The notes beneath the pieces were generated by a model. The model was not told the origin of the DNA, did not search any database, and was given only the letters and a program-made list of their open reading frames with translations. 64,000 nucleotides of DNA from Bolinopsis microptera (taxonomy: Eukaryota; Ctenophora; Tentaculata; Lobata; Bolinopsidae), in the NCBI RefSeq assembly GCF_026151205.1, contig NC_087072.1, positions 1,633,375-1,697,374 on the forward strand, read 5' to 3'. The translations under genes were made by a program, and so were the position numbers. Of this stretch, positions 24,401 to 35,301 are shown piece by piece. Every line of letters starts with the position of its first letter. The first letter of the stretch is position 1.

Positions 24401-27400
24401 CTCTCCAATCTCACCACTCTCTCTTGAAGTACAGCTTGCCTACCAGCGAGTAGATTGTACTCTGCCTGCATGTCTGTCTGTAGTGTGCTATCATGTGGTG
24501 TTGGGGCGGATCTATCTGCTAACTCCTCTAAACTGAAGATACGACGGTTGCTGTCAACTTTATAAGAAGGCTGAGTTACCATCACTCTAGGCCGGGTACT
24601 GGGTGTAGCTGTGTTGCTAATGTTGGGGTTCGTCTCACACTCGGAGGGGTGTCTCGAGCGTTTGAGTCGTGAGGATTTACGTCTAAACAAACTACTCATC
24701 GTGCAACAAAGGAAAACAGGACGAGTGTCGTTAGCCATGGTCTAAATTAGTACTTGCTGGCTGTGTTGCTACTGCTAATTGATCACTCGTATTGTATCTT
24801 TATATTCCATCATTTTACCTAATTACTTCCTTGTTGCAATCAACTGGTGTAACTGTGAGGTGTACTGAATATTTGGGGTAGTTAGAAAATCTAAATTAAA
24901 CCAATTGAGTGGTTAGGACGTAGCACTTAGGACGAAGTCGTGTACGTTAAATAAGACACTTGATCACTGATCAGCAGCTAATATAGACTGCTTGCGAAAT
25001 CCGAAGTTTAATAGAAATGTATGTTGTGAATGTAGCGAAGTTTCGCGAAGGAAAGAATATAATACTTTACATAATATATATTTTGTAAATATGTACATGT
25101 AAAGCCAATTAAATCAACAATACTGTAAACCTGAAGTAGTACTTTTAACACTCAATATTTCAACACAACAAGCAAATGTTAAACACCAATGTAAATACAT
25201 TCCTATTTAAAATCCTAACATTCCACATTCGCTTCAGGTTGACAGTATTTACGGTACAAAACCAGTGTTACAGTGTGATTGGTCCAATCTCATTCGCTGC
25301 TCCATCATTTTCTTCGGCATAAACCACGCCTGCATGGTATGTAGCAGTTACATACCCTAACATTGCAACATGTTTGTTTGTTACACTTTAACCTCTTCCT
25401 AATTGGCCATCTGCCAACACTTCTTCATTTTCAAACAAACCACGCAAAATATCATATATAAACTGTACAGTGTACACTGGAAATGAGTACTGCAGTGCAC
25501 TGGCACTTCAACTTAAATGAAGTTGAAAAATAACAACTGAATATTTTTAGAAACTGGACTACATGAACAGCATGCAGCTATCAGTAACACTTGGGGTCCT
25601 GTCTATAACGATGTGGTGGTTGTTCGACAGGACAGTGTCCGGCCTGGTTGTGGGTCTCGTCTCCACCATCGTCTTCATATCTGTATCCCAGTTCTTTGTC
25701 TATCACGGTTTTGCCAGGTATGTGCTTAATTGCTTACATCTTTCATCTTTATATAACATTTTTATTAAATAAAAATTCTAAAAACAATGCCCAAGTCTAT
25801 TTGTTCCCTAAAACAAATAACTGAATGTCAAAGTTTCTGTAGTTTCTGCCAATATCTTTTGTCATATAAGGTCATTTCATTTCATTTCATTTCATTTCAT
25901 AAATATGATAAATTACTAGTGTAACCCGTGCCTTCGGCCGGGACTTCACTATCGCAGTTGAATTGGAAAAATTATAAAAGGTGCGAAAGCTTGAACTCGC
26001 CCAGTCGAAACCAGCATTATAGTCAATTTAATTCTGAGCGCCCAACGGCCAACACGGATCCAATAGTAATACGTAAACTAGGCAATCTTGCGTCCTCTGG
26101 CTCTACTGCCAAATTACCTAATTATATGCCAGAGCTGTAATTAGGGGAGCTGTAAATGGCGAGAGATAGTGCGAGAGAGAGAGTGTGAGAAAAAGTGAGA
26201 CACTTAAGTACCACATTTGGGGTACAAAACCATCAATTAAACCACTTACTGCCGGCCGATTTAGAAAAGCTTTGCTTTCAACTTCGTCAGAGTTTTGTAT
26301 AAACTATACCGAAAAAACCAGTCCCATAACTCTTACCGTTTTCTTGATAAAGCCACTCGAAATTACCAACGACCACACACATTTTGGGATTATTAGTATA
26401 GTTAGCTGAAATATCATAATTTTGTATTATTATTAAACGATGGACATTTTGTAAGGAAGCAAACTATAAAGATTTGTTAGCCATCTCTTCAGAAACATCG
26501 CAAATCTTTTTTTGTGCAACTTTAACTTTATCCTTATTCCTTAGTCACATTTTAGTTGACTTTTGGCTCGTGTCCACAAAAACCGGATAGTTATCTCGTT
26601 TCTGGTAAATAAAGACTTAACCCTTAATAAAGACCCTTTATTTTAATAAACTAAGTGGCGCCTTCAGAAACACCCTGTAAACATTGCATCTGACATACTT
26701 ATTACTGATAATATAGTGTTTTAATTGCCGAGAGCAGATATAATATAGAGATGAACCCAAATATTCACATGTTTACGGGTGCATTAAACTAAAATAGTTT
26801 ACACTTAGTTTAACTTCTAATAGTTTTGATTTTTGAGATAATATCCGGTAGTAGAGACTAGGTAGGACAGGTGAAACTACTGTTTAGAAGTTTAAACTAC
26901 TGTTTACTACTGTTTAGCGTTTCCTCCTAAATAGTAGTTTCACTTGTCCTACCTAGTCTCTACCGGATATTATCTCAAAAATCATTATCTTATCATGAGA
27001 CTGATAAACAGCGAACCTCTCCAAAATCTTATATTTCTAATAGGGGGGGGGGGGGGGGGGGGGGTATAAGCTCTAGACAGTCTACTGTTGTGATGTATTT
27101 CCGGTTAAGTGAGTATTGTAGAAATGTCAGGAGACGTACGTGCTTATACGATGTAGAATACTGAGTAGTTTACTGATGAGAGCGATTACTTGTAGCTACG
27201 AGCTATTTATAGAACTAATCTGCAGTCAGTGTAACTTGTAAACGCTAGTATTCTATTCCAATGATGAAAACATTGTGCAAGATTTTCAGAAGGTTTTCAC
27301 GAAAGTTATCACTTATCTGACTCTTTTTGAGAAGAATCCTCTTAAAAGAGTATTTGCAAATTTGTATTTAAAGATCAGATCACAAGTTACAGTCTACTTT

Positions 27401-28614
27401 TGGCCAGATCATCAGCCCCAGCTTATTAAACCAAGGTTACAGTTTGGATTAGGATTAGGTTTAGGTGTAAGCAAAAGTGTTGGTGTAAGCAAAAGTGTTG
27501 GTGTAAGGCTTAATGCTTATAGGCTATAATCTAATTTTAGAATCTCGAGTGAGGAATGCAGAAGCTGTCAGCTGTGGGATAAAATGTGGGAAATTGGGAA
27601 ATTCTTTACCTGCACCCTTTAATCTGCCCACTAAATAGTGTCATTTTGGGTGGGCCGTGGGATCATTCTTAACACTATATAAATCACAAATAAGATAAAT
27701 TACACATAACAATTACACGGATTAAATAACACATTGATTAGATGAAATATAAATTTTATATAACAGATCGAATAGTAGTTCACATCTCCTATTTCAGTTA
27801 TAAGGCACCAGATTTCTTCTTGCTGCGATCCTGGATCCCCTCCCTAATATTCAGCGCCGTCATAACGTTTGGTACTATCGGCCGACAGCTCTCCGCTTTC
27901 GTAAGTACTTTATACCCACTCGCTAAGAACATTAGTACATTATACATATCTGTTCGTGTTTACGAAAAGTACATTATGTTTTGTACAATAGCATTATGAA
28001 GTGTACAATAGTAGTATTAGCAGAGATATAAACATGTAATTTATTGTGCAGCCTGTAACCCGTCTTAGTGTGGTGACATCACACTGGGGTTACAGTTACC
28101 ACCTACAACATTACTCCTGTAACAAATTTCGCATTCCTTTTTTATCACATATCTTTGAACAGCTCCTAAGTTCATACCACATATTTTAAATTTAAATTCC
28201 AAAGCACTGCTTATATTGGACCTATAAGATATCCCTCCTTTAAATATACACTGTGTATTATAACTTACATAACTCAATAATTGTGACAGGTGTTAAGTTT
28301 AATACTGGCTACAGCAGGTTTTTAGGGCCTGGTTATACACGTCACCTTACGTTGTGCAAATGTGCACGTCACCCCTCTAAATATTTCTGATTAGTTATAA
28401 CTAGAATACATATATTCTTATATTACACATATTATTATTATATTATATTATTACATGTATATTACACATATTACGGGATATGACACGTACTGCATATTTA
28501 TTATTTAAATGCTTTTAGTTATTTTTAGATGCATATTCACGTGTATTGCATTACATTTTACTTTCTCAAATATTTGCAATATTTCAGAGATTTACACACA
28601 GCCACGAAGATTGA
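21498..28614 (+). CDS. INSIG: INSIG (insulin-induced gene protein), six exons
   Basis: INSIG is an ER membrane protein that binds oxysterols, retains SCAP-SREBP in the ER and, in other animals, targets HMG-CoA reductase for degradation. Proposed exons: 21498-21605, 23121-23228, 25238-25336, 25551-25717, 27798-27900 and 28588-28614. All introns are GT-AG and the frame is kept throughout, giving 203 residues (vertebrate INSIG2 is about 225). Family landmarks in order: a first membrane helix (residues 12-33), SSAWWVP (46-52), a loop ending FFGINHA, KLDYMNSMQL (106-115), WWLFDR with the conserved Asp near residue 131, SQFFVYHG and IPSLIFSAVITFGTIGRQL. The last exon is chosen because it gives a short tail ending HSHED, like the K-x-H-x-[DE] ends of vertebrate INSIGs. 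A weaker alternative last exon starts at 28052. Introns 1 and 2 hold a minisatellite and an antisense gene. Confidence 0.93.
21885..23118 (+). repeat. 19-bp minisatellite in INSIG intron 1
   Basis: About 65 copies of CTAACCCTCACACCCTCTC or close variants fill most of the intron. Some units are shortened to CACACCCT. A unit reading CTCTACTTCCCC occurs at about 22476 and again about 537 bases later with the same order of variants around it, so a half-kilobase block was duplicated. The last unit runs directly into the acceptor CCTAACCAG of exon 2 (23111-23120). Confidence 0.97.
23541..24738 (-). CDS. Coiled-coil protein with 15-residue repeats, antisense in INSIG intron 2
   Basis: Not recognised as a known family. 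Two exons are proposed on the - strand: 24738-24301 (ending AAG before GTAAAA) and 24140-23541 (starting ATG AAT GAA after an AG). They join in frame to give about 345 residues. Exon 1 encodes a basic, Ser/Arg-rich start (SSRLKRSRHPSE) and a likely coiled coil at residues 95-146 (QERVVRLERKLGKQERY). Exon 2 encodes four copies of a 15-residue repeat, AAQRSLADHPEVDWC, then a charged C-terminus. A second Met (MSSLF, residue 14) could be the start. The gene lies inside an intron of INSIG on the other strand. A regulatory role on INSIG is not shown. Confidence 0.6.
23681..23865 (-). repeat. 45-bp coding tandem repeat (4 copies)
   Basis: Four nearly perfect 45-base copies inside exon 2 of the antisense gene. 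Because 45 is divisible by 3, copy number can change without breaking the frame. The near-identity at DNA level points to recent expansion. Confidence 0.95.
24140..24213 (-). repeat. 36-bp duplication at a splice acceptor
   Basis: Two tandem 36-base copies (start CTGGTTACTAGTAGGCAG on the + strand) lie just upstream of exon 2 of the antisense gene. Each copy carries a pyrimidine tract followed by ACCAG on the - strand, so the acceptor is doubled. Confidence 0.85.
25869..25901 (+). repeat. (TTTCA)n microsatellite
   Basis: Six to seven copies of TTTCA just before an R1 copy, in intron 4 of INSIG. Confidence 0.85.
25912..26425 (+). mobile_element. Dispersed repeat R1, copy 2
   Basis: The head matches the R1 copies at 7797 and 52430 (GTAACCC, CCTTCGGCCGGGA, TCACTATCGCAG). 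The 3' part around 26220-26370 resembles 53450-53530 (ACCAATTTAACCA-like, then ACCGTTTTCTTGAT), so R1 is at least about 500 bases long. It lies within INSIG intron 4. Confidence 0.6.
26828..26993. mobile_element. Palindromic MITE-like element
   Basis: Two arms of about 54 bases starting GATTTTTGAGATAATATCCG and ending in its reverse complement flank a short core containing three ACTGTTTA motifs. Arms are nearly perfect. No clear target duplication was found. It would fold as a long hairpin in an INSIG intron 4 transcript. Confidence 0.8.
27043..27064 (+). repeat. Poly-G run (about 22)
   Basis: A pure G homopolymer in INSIG intron 4. Its length may be unreliable. Confidence 0.9.
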
Positions 28615-30494
28615 ACTCAGTTTCGAATGCTTAAGAAACAACGCAGAAACACTACACTAGATAGAATCATTCAGAGTTAAACAGATGAAATCATAAGCAG
28701 TCAACGTTAACAAGATCACAATATTATGTCATCCAGAATAATCATCGGCACGTTGAAGATCACGACGGGTTGTGATAGGAAGTGTGACAGAGGTTTGAAA
28801 TTAGATAACATTTACGGAACCTTTCCATTTCTATTGAATTAGAACTGTGTAGCTTTTCGGATTCGGATCATTTTATACGATATATCGAATTTTACATTCT
28901 TATTGGGCATGTTGTCCGGAAATTTGTTTTTAATAAAACGAAAATATTTTTATTTTTGCTCTGGGCCGATCTTTTTATTCAAGGTAACCGTGCTAAGTCT
29001 TATATATTAATTAATAATATCAATAATAATATCAATATATATAATATATCTTCTTTTCTTATTAATATAGGTTAAGTTTAATATTACTTTAAAATTTAAG
29101 TTGAATACAGTATGTTCTACTTTCTATGCAGTCCCTGGGTTAAAAGTGCAGTATTAAATAATACCATTTATGTTGGTTATCAATTTTAGTTATGAAATTT
29201 AGTTATTAGTTTGAGTTATCAATCCCTGATAGCCATGGTAACCTTATAAATAATAAGTTCTGTTTTATTAATCCTCATAATCATGATAATAATGATAGTG
29301 GTAAATGTAAGTTTTGGTTATAATAGTTCAATTCTACATGGTGTCCACAAGCATTTCATGTTCTCAGGAATTCTCTTCAGAAATTCATAGTTAACAATAA
29401 CATAGTCTTTAGATTTCATGATATTAGGTGCAAAGATTGTTATGTTTGGAAAGTGACCGCTTTATTATTGTATGGTATCATCATATTCATCAAGGTAGAA
29501 TTTATGATTATAATGTATGATAAATATCACTGTTCTTTGGTTTAATAATTCCAAAACTAAAGCATGCATCTCATCTTATTGTTGATTATTTCTTTAAATA
29601 TCTTCCATAGAGGGGTTTACATTTGAATTATTTGACAGTGACTCACTTCACAGACATGAGTCTGTGTGCATGAAGCATTTTTAGGAGTACACTGAATATT
29701 TTAATCTTATTTGAAAATTGTTACTGTATATTAATTTATTTTTGATGTACTTGAATTAAGTCTATTTTCTGTGCAGTTTACATTGATTTCGGCACGTTCA
29801 AGGACTGGAGGTGAAATTTAAAATTATCCTCAAGGTTATCAGATTATCAGGTTATCCGACGGTAATTTCCGTTTAGGGGACGTTTTCCAAGAAATAAGTG
29901 TGCTCGGTTGTTCTGGTTCCCTGCCACGTGAAAACTTTTAACATTTTAATTTGAGATAAGATTGCAGTGCCAAGAATTTAAAAAAAAAACATGGAGCCAC
30001 GAATACTCCGCTATCCTTTGAATTTAAAGTCTACAGCATGGTGAAGACGGCTGGCGCGAACACCTTACACTTGTACTGAGGGAGACCTTTTTGCGCGCAA
30101 GCAGCGCTGTGGCTGCGCGTTTCATGCTAACGAAACAAAGATCATCCGAGTTGAATATCAGGTGATACTTGGAAGATGCAGTACGCCCACGTGCTAAATA
30201 GACTATAGTAGTGGCCGGACCGTGCACCTGCGAAGGTATATCACGCTACTTTGCAGGTATTCAACAGTAAATGTAAATTGTAGCAGCTGGTCCACGTACT
30301 ATCATGTAGCAACGATGCTCAGCTGACAGCTCATACTATTCATGATCTGGTGACTTTTGGGAAATGTTTCGCTCACCCCCTCATCTGATATGATGGTAAG
30401 CAATTCCTTCTCAGGGAGAGATGTTACAATTTTTGGCTGTGATGGAAAGTAGAATCGTTGGTTTATGCATAGCAATCATAACTTACAGTTTGGT
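28615..30494. other. No gene recognised downstream of INSIG
   Basis: AT-rich sequence. A possible polyadenylation signal for INSIG (AATAAA) lies near 28932. A GC-richer island at about 30030-30240 has an open frame on the - strand (30024-30227) without recognisable features, possibly an old transposon fragment. Confidence 0.35.
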
Positions 30495-30596
30495 TACCGG
30501 AGGACTGCAGTGGGGGATGGGGGGGCACTGGAGGACTGCAGGGGGAGGCGCCACTGGAGGACTGCAGTGGGGGGGGGGGGGGGGGGGGGGCGCCTA
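30495..30596 (+). repeat. GC-rich minisatellite, left half (split by LINE)
   Basis: Copies of GGAGGACTGCAGTGGGG with GGCGCCACT links and a G run at about 30569-30590. The same unit resumes on the other side of the LINE at 37239-37392. Confidence 0.9.
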
Positions 30597-30962
30597 ATGA
30601 TTGATTGGGGGACTGGTCCGTAGTACCAGCCAATGTTTACTCAAAAGTAATATATAATTGAAATAAGTTAAATATTCATCCCCGAGGGGCACGCAGATTA
30701 TAATTGTGATGTTATCTATTAAAACTATTCAATTAAAATTTTATTGGTCGAGTCGACTGGCCCTGATCTGCAAACATATTTGATATTAGTAACTTTATGA
30801 CGCTGCCTCACCGCAATTAGGTGTGTTATCAGTGTAGATATTATGCGCTATGTGGCAGTGAAATAAGGAATGTGCTGTTAGAATGGCAGGTGGTTTGAAA
30901 TGTTGTCCTGATTCAGATTGTTTAATTTGAGCTGTATGAGTTTGGTTTTGAGTGATTATTGA

Positions 30963-33900
30963 CTATGTTCTTTGTGATTTACGTAATCCAGGTAGGTTGT
31001 GGAGTAAAAATGGTGGCCATTCGTCGTTGCAGCCAGCACTTTGCAAGTCTAGTAGTACTTTTTTTGACGAATTCTTATATATGTTGATAGAAAATATACT
31101 GGATGGGCATGTAATGCGAGTGTTATGCTCTGAAATAGCGAGCATTGGGCCTTTATAAAAGATGCTAGATCTCAGGTCAGTCTGTGAGTAAATTGATAAC
31201 CAGTCTAAGTTTTGTTCGTGTGTCGTTCCTTGTTTGGGTGTGTTAGGAGGGAAAAGTTCTGAAATCGATTTAGGTAACAAACTAGACATATTTCGAACTT
31301 TGTGCAGTAAAATAAGTGCGTTTTTAACGATAACCCCTTGAACGGTTAAGACCTCGTGTTCTTTAAATGCTAGTTTTGTGTGCTCTGGCAGTTTTCCGTC
31401 CTTGTAGTAGTAGTTCACATTTCCGGCCATAACTGCCCTCATACCTTGTTTTTGTTTAGCAAAAAGAGATTCTATAAGAGATTTTGAAGCAAATCCCCAG
31501 ACAAGTGAGCAGAAGTTTAAATGGGACTGAACAAAACTTTGGAAAATCTGTAAACGGGCCTTCATCGGCAATTTATGTTTTATCCTGTACATCACCCCAA
31601 TAAATCTTGACATCTTGCTCCTCAGTGCTTTTATGTGGCTACTCCAGTTAAGCTTTTCATCTACAATTACACCAAGAAACCGAGCTTCAGTTTTACGTTC
31701 TAATACTGTGTTTTCTATTTGTACTTTAATCAATGATGGTTCTATACGCTTTTTCGAGAAAATCATATAACACGTCTTTTTTAGATTTAGTGCTAATCCG
31801 TTGCTATTAACCCACCGTGATAATGTTTCCGTTAATTGGTTGACCCTTAGCATTAGTTCTTGGACATTGGAACCGTTAATAATGATATTTGCATCGTCTG
31901 CATAAAGTATGAATTTTACCATCATGTTAGAAATACCGGGAAGATCGTTGATGTATATGACGAAAAGTAAGGGACCTAATATGCTCCCTTGTGGAACACC
32001 ATGCACAATAGGCTTGTGGGACGAATGTGAATTGTTTATTGCTACATATTGGCTTCTATCACTTAGGTATGACTCAAACCACTTTAGAGCTATTCCCCGG
32101 ATGCCGTAGTGCTGTAATTTATTTAGCAGTGTAGCATGATCCAGGACGTCAAACGCTTTACTGTAATCTAATAATAGCAGTAGTGAAATTTGGTTTTTGC
32201 TAAGAGAGTGTAAAATTGTACTTTGTGCATTAAGAAGAGCATGTTCACAGGACCTTCCTGGACGGAAACCATACTGATTTTCGAATAAAGAACTATTTTT
32301 GTTGAGAAATTCTAAGACACGTCGGTGCATCAGTTTTTCGTAGATTTTTGAGAAGGAACCTAAGAGAGAGATGGGTCTATAATTTTCAACGTCAAGTTTA
32401 GAGCCTCCTTTATGGATGGGAGTTACTTTGGCAATTTTAAGGGCCTGTGGAAATATGCCTGTACTTAAGGATTCGTTGATAACTTTTGCTAATATAGCAA
32501 GGAAACTATCGCTGGAACTGGCTACTTTTAGTGGTTCAATTTTTGTGTCAAGGGTCGCTTTGTTCTTCAAACCAATAATAATTCTTTGAATTTCGATCGT
32601 TTCGGCAGGCTGTAGATAGATTGATTGAGAACAGGATGTGGGCAGATATTCCTGGAACCCCCCAGGGTCAAAGGTCTGACGGGCACTTATCTGAGTTTTG
32701 ATGTTCGTAGCAATGTTCGAGAAATAGTCATTAAACCTTTCAGCCACGGTATCTTCAGAACTCAAAATCGACCCGTCCGAACCTTTAAGTCTTAACTGCT
32801 CAGTTTTCCTGCTTCTACCAAGTAAACCGTTGATTATTTGCCATTGTTTTTTGGAGCAGTCCTGGTATTTTTCGAATTGTTTTTTATAGTATCGTTGTTT
32901 GGCAATGTTGACATGTTTTTTACAGAAAAGTTTTAGCTTTTTATAGGCCTCTATATTATTCATTGTAGGTTCAAGTACTTTACTATGATAACTTTCTTGT
33001 TTCCGCGCACATGCTTCTTCAAGCCAGGGTAATATCCAGGGTTTAGTATTAGAACGCTCATGCTCACGGCGAATATGATTGATTTTTAGTGGATAGGCAG
33101 TGTTATAGTGCTTGGTGTATATATCTGCAAGTTTACCGTATTGCAGACTAGCGTCGTCTGTACTTAATATCTCTTCCCACGTTTCCCCATCGATGAGTTC
33201 CCTAAAAACAGCATTGTTGGCCTCATTTATGACACGTGTTTCATAACTAAGTTTAGGTTGTGTGTTAGTGGGTAGCCTGAGATGTTGTTGCGAAGAGTTA
33301 CTTAGTTTAAAAGTGGTAACGATAGCAAGATGATCCGATAAATCCACCGTTACAACGTTACTGCTTATTGTGTGACTTATATTATTTGTGTAGACATGAT
33401 CAATTAAGGTAGCACTATGATCGGTGACTCGTGTCGGCCTTGAAACCGTCTGAACAAATCCATACTTGGCAAGGAGGTCTATGAGGTTCTGTCCAGAAAT
33501 ATCAGTTTTGAATTTTATAAGATCAATGTTCGCGTCCCCAAAAAACATGATATGCTTGCGAGAATGTCTGTCTAGACCTCGTAGCACCTTTTCCAAAGAA
33601 TTTAAGAAGTTCTGAGTACCTTTAGATGGGGACCTGTAAAAGTTTATCAATACTTTTGTTTGGTTTGTGCCTTTGCAATTATGCACCTTAACTAATTGAA
33701 ATTCAGCGCACGTGTCTTCGGGATCTGTGGTTGCCTTAAGATTTTCTATATTTTCGGGATCACAAACCCTCTTATTAATGTAAATTACAAGGCCACCACC
33801 TTTTCCTGATTTGCGTAATGGTTCCTGAACAATAGGCTCGTGAAACCCTTCAATTTTAATGTCGGAGATTCCGTTTGGTAATTTATCTAACTTCAAATTG

Positions 33901-34637
33901 GTTTCGTTAAGACACAAAACGTCATACTTAGTATAACTGTCGATTTCTTCACGGAAGTATGTGATGTTCTTTACTAATGATCGCACATTAAGAGAAAACA
34001 CTTTCAGTTCATCACGGGAGGAACTTTTAATGTTCGATGGCTGCTGATACTTACAATTGGTTAATATATCGCTGATTTCGTTCCAGTATTGGTAACTTTC
34101 ATCGTTATCCTGATCTAAAGCGTTACCAATCAAATCTAAACCATGTGAGCGGTCGTATGGATTGAAAAGAGCAGTGATTCGGCTGCTACAGTCCATAAAA
34201 AGATCATAAGATGTCACATAATAACCTGGGATTAACGACTCACAGCACTTTATGCAGCCTAAATTATCTCTAAAACACTTTTTATGAATGTACTCATCGC
34301 ACCATGGACAAAACCTAATGTTTAATCTAGAATAACAAAACCCGTTACAGGCCATGCACTTTGTTTTAAAATTAGTCTTGTTAACACTACTTTTTTTATT
34401 CGTCGGGACATCAGAGGCATTGATTGGGAGAATTGAGCTTATGCATTCATAGCAGAACCATGGGTTCCCAGAATTTATAATGTGCCGGGCATCGTTTTTT
34501 GATAGTTTCTGGCATTTTAAATGTTTACGTTCAGCACATAGGTCACAAATTAGGTCAGGAGAACTTTTAGGGATACGAACATAGCATTTGTCGCAATTGG
34601 GCTGTGAGCCGTGTTGCCTTTGATTACTTCGCTCCAC
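30963..34637 (-). CDS. LINE ORF2: PHD finger, zinc finger, APE endonuclease, reverse transcriptase
   Basis: This protein of about 1,224 residues would nick target DNA and copy the element's RNA into it. Residues 15-66 form a PHD-type finger (CDKC, CDLC, HLKC, WFCYEC). Residues 94-132 form a second Cys/His cluster (CMAC, CPWC, HKKC, CIKC). Residues 211-446 are an APE-like endonuclease with its key residues visible: SLNVRSL, LNETNL, FYRSPS, FGDANID, LIDHVYTN, LSDHLAI. The reverse transcriptase spans about 735-990, with catalytic Asp near 824 (LLLDYSKAFD) and the pair at 914-915 (YADD), plus GVPQGSILGP. The first codon shown is GTG. The frame is open for only 12 more codons back to a TAA at 34674-34676 with no ATG, and the first ATG comes after the PHD finger, so initiation is unusual. 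Confidence 0.93.
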   Translation of the reverse strand: MERSNQRQHGSQPNCDKCYVRIPKSSPDLICDLCAERKHLKCQKLSKNDARHIINSGNPWFCYECISSILPINASDVPTNKKSSVNKTNFKTKCMACNGFCYSRLNIRFCPWCDEYIHKKCFRDNLGCIKCCESLIPGYYVTSYDLFMDCSSRITALFNPYDRSHGLDLIGNALDQDNDESYQYWNEISDILTNCKYQQPSNIKSSSRDELKVFSLNVRSLVKNITYFREEIDSYTKYDVLCLNETNLKLDKLPNGISDIKIEGFHEPIVQEPLRKSGKGGGLVIYINKRVCDPENIENLKATTDPEDTCAEFQLVKVHNCKGTNQTKVLINFYRSPSKGTQNFLNSLEKVLRGLDRHSRKHIMFFGDANIDLIKFKTDISGQNLIDLLAKYGFVQTVSRPTRVTDHSATLIDHVYTNNISHTISSNVVTVDLSDHLAIVTTFKLSNSSQQHLRLPTNTQPKLSYETRVINEANNAVFRELIDGETWEEILSTDDASLQYGKLADIYTKHYNTAYPLKINHIRREHERSNTKPWILPWLEEACARKQESYHSKVLEPTMNNIEAYKKLKLFCKKHVNIAKQRYYKKQFEKYQDCSKKQWQIINGLLGRSRKTEQLRLKGSDGSILSSEDTVAERFNDYFSNIATNIKTQISARQTFDPGGFQEYLPTSCSQSIYLQPAETIEIQRIIIGLKNKATLDTKIEPLKVASSSDSFLAILAKVINESLSTGIFPQALKIAKVTPIHKGGSKLDVENYRPISLLGSFSKIYEKLMHRRVLEFLNKNSSLFENQYGFRPGRSCEHALLNAQSTILHSLSKNQISLLLLLDYSKAFDVLDHATLLNKLQHYGIRGIALKWFESYLSDRSQYVAINNSHSSHKPIVHGVPQGSILGPLLFVIYINDLPGISNMMVKFILYADDANIIINGSNVQELMLRVNQLTETLSRWVNSNGLALNLKKTCYMIFSKKRIEPSLIKVQIENTVLERKTEARFLGVIVDEKLNWSSHIKALRSKMSRFIGVMYRIKHKLPMKARLQIFQSFVQSHLNFCSLVWGFASKSLIESLFAKQKQGMRAVMAGNVNYYYKDGKLPEHTKLAFKEHEVLTVQGVIVKNALILLHKVRNMSSLLPKSISELFPPNTPKQGTTHEQNLDWLSIYSQTDLRSSIFYKGPMLAISEHNTRITCPSSIFSINIYKNSSKKVLLDLQSAGCNDEWPPFLLHNLPGLRKSQRT

Positions 34638-35301
34638 TTTCAGTGACAGAATAAAGTAAGAGTTGAAAACAGATTAAATAAATGAAACAAAAACTGAAAA
34701 AAGAAAAATTGATATTAATATATAATCTGATGGGTGTAGACAGTAGGCTGGTCAGATCCGTTTGCAAGAACTTTCAGTTCTGTGTGCAAGACAAGATCGT
34801 GACGGTTGGGCCTATTTGCTACTTAAAAACTACAGATTATCGTCTGCTCAATATTAACAGGCTCTGCAACTAGTTCTCTTAAAGAATTTGATAATAAATA
34901 ACAGAAAAGATTGACTAATGCGAGGGGCGCACGGACTGTGGATCAGTCATAGTCTGTCAGAAGTCGGTAGTTGGGTAGATTGTCGATGTAATTTGTCGTT
35001 TTCTGTATCAATTGTACAATGTAATAAGATGTAATAATATACAGTAGGCCTCGTATTTTGTTTTATAAATGGAGTATTAAACGATGCGATTAAGGGACTG
35101 TAATTAGAATGACTGATAAGTGTAAAGCCGAGATTACTGATAAGGCGAGATGTTGTGACAGGTGTAAGTGAGTTGCGATAATATTAGTATTCGACGTGTT
35201 TTGAAATTGTTATGCTACGTTGGCTTAATTTGAAATATGATTGCAGATCAGTCCTTTTACAAATTGATCATAGTACTAGAGTAGTTGTATGTGTTTAACT
35301 C
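34638..35301 (-). other. LINE inter-ORF spacer
   Basis: About 660 bases between ORF1 and ORF2 with stops in all useful frames on the - strand. No structure was recognised. It could hold an internal ribosome entry or reinitiation signal, because ORF2 has no upstream ATG. Confidence 0.5.

Noticed and set aside
28052-28200. Alternative last exon of INSIG starting CCTGTAACCCG
   Set aside because: It would add about 50 residues unlike any INSIG tail, whereas 28588-28614 gives the expected short ending.
30024-30227. 67-codon frame on the - strand in a GC-richer island
   Set aside because: No motif, no splice partner; possibly part of an old repeat.
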